Assembly: GCA_900541855.1 (NCBI GenBank) | Contig: UQLD01000020.1 | Span: 1 to 47,108, forward strand | Length of the DNA: 47,108 nucleotides | Direction of reading: 5' to 3' | From: an uncultured Collinsella sp. | GTDB lineage: Bacteria; Actinomycetota; Coriobacteriia; Coriobacteriales; Coriobacteriaceae | In this document: in pieces, positions 40,461-47,108 of the stretch | How the letters are laid out: the number at the start of each line of letters is the position of its first letter | Position numbering within the stretch: the first letter of the stretch is position 1 | Notes under the pieces: model-generated | What the model was told of the DNA's origin: nothing | Seen by the model: only the letters and a program-made list of their open reading frames with translations | Databases searched by the model: none | Program-made: the position numbers and the translations under genes

Positions 40461-41291
40461 ATGGGTTGCGAGCACGCACAGGCCGCCGGCGGACAAACGT
40501 CGCCGTCGCAATTTGAGGAGAATACGCTGTCCGAGGTCAAACGCGTCATCGCCGTGCTTTCCGGCAAGGGCGGTGTCGGCAAGTCGTTTGTCACCGGTGC
40601 CATCGCCACCGAGCTTGCCCGTCACGGCCACAAGGTCGGCGTCCTCGATGCCGACATCACCGGTCCCTCTATCCCCAAGATGTTCGGTATGAGCGGACGC
40701 CACGTCCATGCCCTTGGCAACCTCATGCTGCCTGAAATCTCCGAGCACGGCGTCAAGGTCATGAGCTCCAACCTTCTGCTCCAAAACGAGACCGACCCCG
40801 TCCTTTGGCGCGGTCCGGTCATCGCAGGCGCCATTAGGCAGTTCTGGAGCGAGACCTCGTGGGGCCCCATCGACTACCTGCTGGTCGACATGCCTCCGGG
40901 AACAGGCGACGTCGCGCTCACCGTCTTCCAGTCACTGCCCGTCGACGGCATCGTTATCGTCACGAGCCCGCAGGATCTGGTCTCGATGATCGTCGCCAAG
41001 GCGGTCAACATGGCCGAGAAGATGAACGTCCCCATTCTGGGCATCGTCGAGAACATGAGCTATATTGAGTGCCCCGACTGCGGCAAGAAGATCGAGGTCT
41101 TTGGCAAGAGCAAGCTCCCCGAGGTCGCAGAGCGCTATAACCTCGACATCTTGGGCACGCTTCCCATCAATCCGTCACTCGCCGAGGCCTGCGATAAGGG
41201 CGAGGTCGAGACCGCGCTGCCCGATGGCATGTTGCCCAAGGCAGTCTCTGCCGTCGAGGCCATTACCCCGCACGAGACCGACGAGGCCTAA
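40461..41291 (+). CDS. mrp: Mrp/ApbC (NBP35-type) iron-sulfur cluster carrier ATPase
   Basis: A 276-residue P-loop ATPase that carries Fe-S clusters to apoproteins. Deviant Walker A SGKGGVGKS (34-42), LDADITGPS, VDMPPGTGD and the cluster-binding Cys pair CPDC (Cys204, Cys207) are diagnostic. A short N-terminal tail has MGCEH. The ATG at 40461 has AAAGGAG upstream. The gap before it (40316-40460) holds a possible -10 TACAAT (40400-40405) and a GC hairpin (40425-40438) without T run. Its stop codon abuts the GTG of the next gene. Confidence 0.94.
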   Translation: MGCEHAQAAGGQTSPSQFEENTLSEVKRVIAVLSGKGGVGKSFVTGAIATELARHGHKVGVLDADITGPSIPKMFGMSGRHVHALGNLMLPEISEHGVKVMSSNLLLQNETDPVLWRGPVIAGAIRQFWSETSWGPIDYLLVDMPPGTGDVALTVFQSLPVDGIVIVTSPQDLVSMIVAKAVNMAEKMNVPILGIVENMSYIECPDCGKKIEVFGKSKLPEVAERYNLDILGTLPINPSLAEACDKGEVETALPDGMLPKAVSAVEAITPHETDEA

Positions 41292-42563
41292 GTGAACACG
41301 AGCGCCTTCTATGACGTCCTGGTAATCGGCGGCGGGGCTTCAGGCCTCGCCGCCGCCATTACGGCCGCACGTGCTGGCAAAAGCGTCTGCATCGTTGAGT
41401 GCGATGTCGCCTGCGGCCTTAAGCTCCTTGCGACCGGTAACGGCCGTTGCAACCTCTCCAACGAATCGATTGATCCTCAGCGGTATAACCACCCCGCATT
41501 CGTCGAATCTGTCATGGGGACCCAGCCCGAACAAGAGCTTATGGGTTTCTTCTCCTCGCTGGGCATCATGACAACCTCCGAGGAAGGCCGGCTGTACCCG
41601 CGCTCCCTTCGCGCCGAATCGGTGCGCGACGCGCTTCTCAACGTCTGCGATCGCCTGGGTATCACCTTAATCTGCGGAGCCAACGTTGCCTCGGCGCACA
41701 AAGCTTCCGAAGGCTGGACACTCCAAATAGACCGTCCAGCGCGGGCACTCAAGGCAAAAAAGCACGACGACCGAAAATCGGAGCTCCGCTCGCTTCGGAA
41801 GGCACTCGCCGATGTCCCTCGCAAGAACGAGGCCCTGCAGGCACATGCCGTAATTATCGCCACGGGCGGCAATCCCACCGGTATCGCCGATACGTTTGGC
41901 CTCCCCCTCACCTCGCTGCGCCCCATCCTCTGCCCCGTATCGGCAACGGTCGTCGGCGATCGGGCGGCACTCAAGACGTTGGATGGCCTGCGCGTCCGCG
42001 CCCGCTTGACGCTCGCCCGCAATCATAATGAGCTCTGGCACGAAGACGGTGAAGTCCTGTTTCGAACCTTCGGTATCTCGGGCGTCGCTGTCTTCAACCT
42101 CTCCCGTCGTATCCAGCACGGCGATACGATCTTGCTCGACGTTTTCCCCGACCTCTCCAAAGACGAGCTGCTCGATATGCTCAACCGGCGCGTTGAGCTG
42201 CTCGGCTGCTTTTCGCCCCGCGATCCCCGTTGGCTCGACGGCATGCTCGCCCCGCAACTCTCCCGCGTCGTCTGCACAGCGTTCGAGCAGTGCCATCCAG
42301 GCTCCAACGATGTCATCCACCTGGTCTCGATCCTCAAGCACTTTAAGTTGCTCGTCGAGGGAACAGCCGAGGAGCGCTCGGCGCAGGTCACGCGTGGTGG
42401 CATATCTGTCGAGAGCATCTCAACACCCAGCCTACGCGCGCGCAGCGTTGTCGACGCCCCGCTTTACGTCTGCGGCGAAGCGCTCGACATCGACGCCGAT
42501 TGCGGAGGCTTTAACCTTGCGTGGGCATGGCTCTCGGGCATTCGCGCTGCAAGCAGCCTGTAG
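41292..42563 (+). CDS. HI0933-family FAD-dependent oxidoreductase
   Basis: A 423-residue flavoprotein. FAD-binding VIGGGASGLAAAITAA (11-27), the family motif LLATGNGRCNLSN, VIIATGG, and the C-terminal CGEALDIDADCGGFNLAWAWLSG define the HI0933/YhiN group. BaiN of bile-acid-converting clostridia belongs here, but function cannot be assigned on that alone. GTG start directly after the mrp stop, with GAGG seven bases upstream, so the two are co-translated. Confidence 0.9.
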   Translation: MNTSAFYDVLVIGGGASGLAAAITAARAGKSVCIVECDVACGLKLLATGNGRCNLSNESIDPQRYNHPAFVESVMGTQPEQELMGFFSSLGIMTTSEEGRLYPRSLRAESVRDALLNVCDRLGITLICGANVASAHKASEGWTLQIDRPARALKAKKHDDRKSELRSLRKALADVPRKNEALQAHAVIIATGGNPTGIADTFGLPLTSLRPILCPVSATVVGDRAALKTLDGLRVRARLTLARNHNELWHEDGEVLFRTFGISGVAVFNLSRRIQHGDTILLDVFPDLSKDELLDMLNRRVELLGCFSPRDPRWLDGMLAPQLSRVVCTAFEQCHPGSNDVIHLVSILKHFKLLVEGTAEERSAQVTRGGISVESISTPSLRARSVVDAPLYVCGEALDIDADCGGFNLAWAWLSGIRAASSL

Positions 42564-42573
42564 CCGCGCAGTC

Positions 42574-42579
42574 TATAAT
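42574..42579 (+). promoter_or_regulatory. Consensus -10 element before the COG2509 gene
   Basis: A perfect TATAAT just after the upstream gene's stop codon. No good -35 is seen at 16-18 bases. A transcript from here would begin just before the hairpin at 42594-42625 and carry it in the leader. Confidence 0.4.
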
Positions 42580-42593
42580 CAAAAACGCATTCG

Positions 42594-42625
42594 GGCCGTC
42601 TGGGATACCGGACGGCCTCTTTCTT
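42594..42625 (+). terminator. Terminator or attenuator between the two flavoprotein genes
   Basis: A 7-bp stem GGCCGTC/GACGGCC (42594-42600 with 42611-42617) followed by TCTTTCTT on the plus strand. It ends the mrp-HI0933 transcript, or, if transcription starts at 42574-42586, attenuates the next gene. Confidence 0.7.
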
Positions 42626-42643
42626 GCCTCTAAGGAGACCTCG

Positions 42644-44284
42644 ATGATCGAAATCACCCAAGTCAACGCTTCGCTCGATGAAGTCGGCGATGAAAATGCC
42701 TGCCTCATTGTTGGCAAGCGAGTCGCCAAGCGCATCCTACGTTGCAAGGACTCCGAGATCAAGTCCATCGAACTCCACCGCAAGTCAATCGACGCTCGCA
42801 AAAAACGAGACGTCCATTTTATCCTGAGCTTTCGTGTTGAGCTGACTAGTCCCCACCTCGAGCGAGAAGCGGTCGACAGCGTTGCCGAGCGTGACCGCTC
42901 GCGCGTACGCGCGATAGAAGACGATGAGCCTTCATTCCCCACCCCCGTCTCCGACGCACCTCAAGAACGCCCTGTCGTTGTCGGCGCCGGATGCGCCGGC
43001 CTTTTCGCTGCGCTCACGCTCGCCAAAGCAGGTCTTAAGCCCTTGCTTATCGAGCGCGGCGACCCGGCATTTCGCCGCTCGCAGGCGATCGACCTCTTTC
43101 TAAAGGAGCGCATCCTCGACCCCGAGAGCAATATTCAGTTTGGTCTGGGCGGCGCGGGGACCTTCTCGGACGGCAAGCTCAATACGGGAACAAAAAATCC
43201 CGCTCATCGCCTTATCCTCGAAACCTTCGTCGAGGCGGGTGCGCCCCGCGATATTCTGTGGGATGCCAAGCCGCACATTGGCTCCGACATCCTTCCCAAG
43301 GTTGTCACCGCTATATCCCAGCGCATCGAGCAGCTCGGAGGTGTCGTCCGTTATCGAACGAAGCTCGTCGACATTCGCATCGACGCGTCTGGCGCCATCA
43401 CCGGTATTGATGTCCAATCGTCCCAAGACGCCGCTTACGAGCCAATCGAGACAAAGCACCTCATCCTCGCCTGCGGGCATTCTGCTCGCGATATTTTTGA
43501 GCTCCTTAAGGACCACAACGTGGCCCTCGCACAAAAGACCTTTGCCATGGGCGTTCGCATCGAGCATCCGCAACGCGACATCGACAGAGCCCAATATGGA
43601 GCCTCGGCGGGACATCCAGCGCTCGGGGCGGCCCCCTACAAACTTGTTGCCCATCTTCCCAACGGCCGCAGCGTGTTCTCGTTTTGCATGTGCCCCGGCG
43701 GACAGGTTGTTGCCGCCTCTTCAGAACCGTGCCATCTGTGCGTCAACGGGGCCAGTCTCAATGCCCGCGACGGACGCAACGCAAATGCCGCCCTGCTCGT
43801 TAACGTCACGCCTGAGGACCTTCCCAACGATGACCCGCTCGCCGGCATCGAGCTCCAGCGTGCCTGCGAGGCGGCCGCCTATCGCCTGGGCGGTTCCAAC
43901 TGGAACGCACCGGCACAACTCGTCGGAGATTTCCTCGCAGGACGCGCCAGCAAGGCGCCCGGAAAGGTAAAGCCCACCTATCCGCTCGGTGTGACCTGGA
44001 CGGCAATTGACGAAGCCCTACCGCAGCATATCGTCGAGTCGCTCCGCCTGGGACTTCCCCTACTCGGAAAAAAGCTACGAGGCTACGACCGTCCCGATGC
44101 CGTTCTTACCGGCGTGGAGACTCGTTCGAGCTCACCGGTCACTGTTACCCGAGACCGAACGTGCCATGCCGTGTCGACCCCGGGCCTCTACCCTTGTGGT
44201 GAGGGAGCTGGATATGCCGGCGGCATCATGAGCGCGGCCACCGACGGCATCCGTTGTGCTGAAGCCCTGATCGCAGACCTCTAA
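42644..44284 (+). CDS. COG2509-type FAD-dependent dehydrogenase
   Basis: A 546-residue flavoprotein. The N-terminal 100 residues form the small domain typical of the group (AKRILRCKDSEIKSIELHR, DVHFILSFRVEL). The FAD site PVVVGAGCAGLFAALTLAKAG follows near residue 110, then IQFGLGGAGTFSDGKLNTG and, near the end, the second FAD contact LYPCGEGAGYAGGIMSAATDG. The physiological substrate is unknown. The ATG at 42644 follows AAGGAG at seven bases. The frame is open upstream but that stretch covers the terminator hairpin. Confidence 0.9.
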   Translation: MIEITQVNASLDEVGDENACLIVGKRVAKRILRCKDSEIKSIELHRKSIDARKKRDVHFILSFRVELTSPHLEREAVDSVAERDRSRVRAIEDDEPSFPTPVSDAPQERPVVVGAGCAGLFAALTLAKAGLKPLLIERGDPAFRRSQAIDLFLKERILDPESNIQFGLGGAGTFSDGKLNTGTKNPAHRLILETFVEAGAPRDILWDAKPHIGSDILPKVVTAISQRIEQLGGVVRYRTKLVDIRIDASGAITGIDVQSSQDAAYEPIETKHLILACGHSARDIFELLKDHNVALAQKTFAMGVRIEHPQRDIDRAQYGASAGHPALGAAPYKLVAHLPNGRSVFSFCMCPGGQVVAASSEPCHLCVNGASLNARDGRNANAALLVNVTPEDLPNDDPLAGIELQRACEAAAYRLGGSNWNAPAQLVGDFLAGRASKAPGKVKPTYPLGVTWTAIDEALPQHIVESLRLGLPLLGKKLRGYDRPDAVLTGVETRSSSPVTVTRDRTCHAVSTPGLYPCGEGAGYAGGIMSAATDGIRCAEALIADL

Positions 44285-44312
44285 CGCACAAATTCCAGCG
44301 CGCAAAAGACAT

Positions 44313-44344
44313 AGGCCCCGAGCTCCACAGAGAACTCGGGGCCT
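44313..44344. terminator. Bidirectional terminator between convergent genes
   Basis: A 10-bp stem AGGCCCCGAG/CTCGGGGCCT (44313-44322 with 44335-44344) between the stop codons of the COG2509 gene (plus) and uvrB (minus). T-rich sequence follows on each side. Confidence 0.8.
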
Positions 44345-44349
44345 GTTCG

Positions 44350-46590
44350 CTATTTCTTAAACCGTGCACCCTGGCGTTTTCTGCCCGATGCGAACGTGGA
44401 ACCCTTGCGGGCCTGCGAGCGTAAGCGCTCGATCGTCTCGTCCTCAGACGCACCCTCGAGCATCGCCCGAATCTGAACGACGGCATCGCGCAGGCGCGCC
44501 GCCTCCTCAAAGTCCATAGCGGCAGAAGCGTTACGCATATCCTCTTCCATGGTTTCGACGATCCGCACAAGCTCGTCATGCGGCAGTTCTTCCAACTGCT
44601 CCGCAAGTGTCTGCTCGGGCGCCACCGTTTCCGGCACACCGCCCTCGCCCGACTCATCGGGCGTATAGAATGCGCCATGGCCAAGAGAGTCGCCCTTCGA
44701 GCGTCCCTTGGAGCCCACAGTTTTTTCGGCCTCGGCAATAAAACTTGAGATGTCGTTGATGGCCTTGCGCACTGTCTTGGGCACAATGCCATGTTCTTCG
44801 TTATATGCCATCTGAATCTCGCGACGGCGCTGCGTCTCCTCGATGGCCTCTTTCATCGAATCGGTCACAACGTCTGCATACATGATGACTTCACCATCGG
44901 CGTTACGGGCCGCACGGCCAATCGTCTGAATCAGCGAACGGCGGTTGCGCAAGAAGCCTTCCTTATCGGCATCGAGAATTGCCACCAGTGAGACCTCGGG
45001 GAGATCCAAGCCCTCGCGAAGCAGATTGATGCCAACGAGAACATCGATCTTGCCCTCGCGCAGCGTTCGCAGGATCTCGACACGGTCCATTGTCGCCGTA
45101 TCAGAGTGCATGTAATTGACCTTAATGCCCGCGTCGAGCAGATGGTCGGTCAGGTCCTCGGCCATGCGCTTGGTCAACGTGGTCACCAGCACGCGCTCCT
45201 TGCGGGCAACGCGCTCGCGAATCTCGTCCTCAAGATCGTCAATCTGGCCGCGAACTGGACGCACGTCAATCTTGGGGTCGAGCAGGCCAGTCGGACGAAT
45301 AATCTGCTCCACATCGTTTTGGCTCACCCGCAGCTCGTAGTCGCCCGGCGTGGCCGAAACATAGATAAACTGGGGTATCCTTGCCTCAAACTCATCGAAA
45401 CGAAGCGGGCGGTTATCGAGCGCCGAGGGCAGGCGAAAACCGTGTTCCACCAGCGTCACCTTACGCGAGCGGTCACCTTCGTGCATGCCGCGAATCTGCG
45501 GCACCGTCACATGGCTCTCATCGATGATGCAGAGCATATCCTTGGGAAAGTAATCGATTAGGGTAAACGGCGGCTCACCCGGCTTGCGACCGTCCAGATG
45601 ACGCGAGTAGTTCTCGATGCCGTTGCAAAAGCCCATCGTCTCGAGCATCTCAAGATCATAATCGGTGCGCTGCTGCAGACGCTGCGCCTCGAGCAACTTG
45701 TCGGTCGCCTTGAGCTCCGCCACGCGCTTCTCGCACTCTTCGCTGATCGATTTCAGAGCCGCCTTGACCTTCGGCTTCTCGGTCACGTAGTGCGATGCCG
45801 GCCATACGGGGATGGCCTCGTACTCACGAAGCATCTCACCGGTGACCTCATCGATCTCGGCAATCAGCTCGACCTCGTCGCCAAAGAACTCAAACCGCAA
45901 CGGATGCTCGGCATAAGGCGGATACACGTCGACAACATCGCCGCGCACGCGGAACGTGCCGCGTGCCAGGTCATAATCATTGCGATCATATTGAATGTCG
46001 ATAAGTGCATGGATAAAGTCATCGCGCTCGAGCGGCACCTTCTTGTCGACGTTTGGAGCCAGACCCGCATAGTCCTCAGGAGAGCCAATGCCATAGATAC
46101 ACGAGACCGATGCGACAACGATCACATCGCGTCGAGAGAGCAGTGACGCGGTCGCCTGATGGCGCAGCATCTCGACCTCTTCGTTAATCGAGGAGTCTTT
46201 CTCGATATATGTATCGCTTTGCGGCACATACGCCTCGGGCTGATAGTAGTCGTAGTACGAGACGAAGTAGACCACAGCGTTGTTGGGAAAGAACTCTTTG
46301 AGCTCGCTCGCAAGCTGAGCGGCGAGCGTTTTATTCGGAGCCATGACCAGCGTCGGCTTTCCCAGGGCCTCAATAGTCTTTGCCATCGTGAAGGTCTTGC
46401 CCGAACCAGTCACGCCCAGCAAAACCTGATAGCGGTCTCCGTCCCTCACGCCCTGCACAAGCGACTCAATGGCCTTAGGCTGGGAACCGGCAGGCTCATA
46501 GGGAGACACGACCTTAAACGGCACGTCAGAGCCTTCAACGCCAAAGCGCTTAAGTTCACCACCAACGCGTTCTACTTCAAATTCCGCCAT
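44350..46590 (-). CDS. uvrB: Excinuclease ABC subunit B
   Basis: A 746-residue DEAD-type helicase-like protein that verifies damage handed over by UvrA and recruits UvrC. Walker A GVTGSGKTFT, the beta-hairpin region VSYYDYYQPEAYVPQSDT, helicase motifs including CIIDESHV, YVSATPGDYE, GINLLREGLDLPEVSLV and QTIGRAARN are intact. The UVR motif closes the protein (DFEEAARLRDAVVQIRAML). The ATG at 46590 follows TTAGGAG. A -10 TATACT lies at 46616-46621, giving a short leader. No LexA box was seen. Confidence 0.97.
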   Translation of the reverse strand: MAEFEVERVGGELKRFGVEGSDVPFKVVSPYEPAGSQPKAIESLVQGVRDGDRYQVLLGVTGSGKTFTMAKTIEALGKPTLVMAPNKTLAAQLASELKEFFPNNAVVYFVSYYDYYQPEAYVPQSDTYIEKDSSINEEVEMLRHQATASLLSRRDVIVVASVSCIYGIGSPEDYAGLAPNVDKKVPLERDDFIHALIDIQYDRNDYDLARGTFRVRGDVVDVYPPYAEHPLRFEFFGDEVELIAEIDEVTGEMLREYEAIPVWPASHYVTEKPKVKAALKSISEECEKRVAELKATDKLLEAQRLQQRTDYDLEMLETMGFCNGIENYSRHLDGRKPGEPPFTLIDYFPKDMLCIIDESHVTVPQIRGMHEGDRSRKVTLVEHGFRLPSALDNRPLRFDEFEARIPQFIYVSATPGDYELRVSQNDVEQIIRPTGLLDPKIDVRPVRGQIDDLEDEIRERVARKERVLVTTLTKRMAEDLTDHLLDAGIKVNYMHSDTATMDRVEILRTLREGKIDVLVGINLLREGLDLPEVSLVAILDADKEGFLRNRRSLIQTIGRAARNADGEVIMYADVVTDSMKEAIEETQRRREIQMAYNEEHGIVPKTVRKAINDISSFIAEAEKTVGSKGRSKGDSLGHGAFYTPDESGEGGVPETVAPEQTLAEQLEELPHDELVRIVETMEEDMRNASAAMDFEEAARLRDAVVQIRAMLEGASEDETIERLRSQARKGSTFASGRKRQGARFKK

Positions 46591-46641
46591 GGATACTCCT
46601 AACTCATACATCTGCAGTATACGCAGGCGGCAGGCATAGTC

Positions 46642-47040
46642 CTATACGAACCGATCGGGATAGATGGTCTTGTAGCGAGCCCAGGCATTATTGACACGAA
46701 TCAGATACGCCTGCGTCTCGGGAAAGGTGATTGCATTATGAAGCGACGTACCCTGCTGCGCCCATCCGTCGACATTGCCCATGCCGGCGTTATAGGCGGC
46801 AATGGCACTGTCAGTCGACCCGTTAAAATACGCTAGAAGATACGAAAGATACGCACAGCCAAACTCGATATTCGTAGCCGGATCGTTAAGGTTGTCGGCC
46901 AAATACTCGCCACCGTCGACAAGGCCCTTGGCGATCATATCCTGGGCAGTCTCGGGCATCAGCTGCATCAATCCCTGAGCACCCTGATTCGACTCGGCCT
47001 CGGGATCCCAATTCGATTCAGACTTAATGACAGCGCACAC
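46642..47040 (-). CDS. Lytic transglycosylase (SLT domain), apparently frameshifted
   Basis: A goose-lysozyme/Slt70-like muramidase domain that cleaves peptidoglycan. Catalytic glutamate in KSESNW (Glu8 here), the motif QGLMQLMP and AAYNAG are intact. The frame can start only at the GTG at 47040 or an even weaker codon, because a TAA lies at 47074-47076. Yet the coding similarity continues upstream: LTLDPYLV directly before the GTG is typical SLT sequence. Beyond about 47065 another frame is open to the window edge. A one-base shift at about 47062-47066 would join them. The real N terminus is beyond the window. Confidence 0.75.
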   Translation of the reverse strand: MCAVIKSESNWDPEAESNQGAQGLMQLMPETAQDMIAKGLVDGGEYLADNLNDPATNIEFGCAYLSYLLAYFNGSTDSAIAAYNAGMGNVDGWAQQGTSLHNAITFPETQAYLIRVNNAWARYKTIYPDRFV

Positions 47041-47108
47041 CAGATACGGATCCAGTGTTAGCGCCGGAATAATTTAGCCAAATATAGTCGGCCGAGATTG
47101 ACCAATCC

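Overview
The window looks like the chromosome of a Collinsella-like member of the Coriobacteriia (Actinomycetota). The evidence is the high G+C content, the actinobacterial order uvrC - rapZ - whiA - gap - pgk - tpiA - secG, tRNA genes that encode their own CCA ends, and an anaerobe-type gene set. The genus is an inference from general knowledge; no database search was possible. Nearly every gene lies on the minus strand. The exception is a block of four plus-strand genes at about 38.1-44.3 kb.

Layout from left to right: (1) a truncated tRNA-Gly(GCC), a GH13 alpha-glucosidase, a second tRNA-Gly(GCC) and an intergenic region with a tRNA 3'-end remnant. (2) A two-gene partner-switching module: a PAS/GAF/PP2C phosphatase followed by a fused STAS-HATPase protein, with tRNA-Leu(GAG) upstream. 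(3) A 600-bp non-coding region with two very large hairpin elements. (4) An oppABCDF oligopeptide-transport operon with a clear promoter. (5) The central glycolysis block gap / pgk-tpiA-gpmI / secG. (6) rapZ-whiA. (7) A nine-gene sialic-acid operon (about 20.0-30.6 kb): binding protein, permease, a permease-ATPase fusion, an ATPase, two CE7-type esterase paralogues, a NanA-like lyase, NanK-like kinase and NanE epimerase. (8) uvrA-ybaK-murJ-uvrC with a LexA-box-like site upstream. (9) Plus strand: an LTA-synthase-family membrane phosphotransferase, the Mrp/ApbC ATPase and two FAD-dependent oxidoreductases. (10) uvrB and a lytic transglycosylase that runs off the window with an apparent frameshift.

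How the genes work together: the nan operon would import sialic acid, remove O-acetyl groups, cleave it to ManNAc plus pyruvate, phosphorylate ManNAc and epimerise it to GlcNAc-6-P, which feeds towards the glycolytic enzymes encoded next door. The operon sits exactly where uvrC and rapZ are usually close together, and yvcK, normally between rapZ and whiA, is absent.

The most unusual content is non-coding. Five large hairpin elements fall into two families. Within each family, the internal-loop and apical motifs are conserved while the paired stems differ in sequence but stay complementary. That is the covariation expected of a structured nucleic acid. Family 1 has two copies (6096-6220 and 6406-6532). 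Family 2 has three (2110-2225, 20741-20838, 21886-21995), and two of these sit inside the nan operon. I could not match either family to a named RNA or mobile element from sequence alone.
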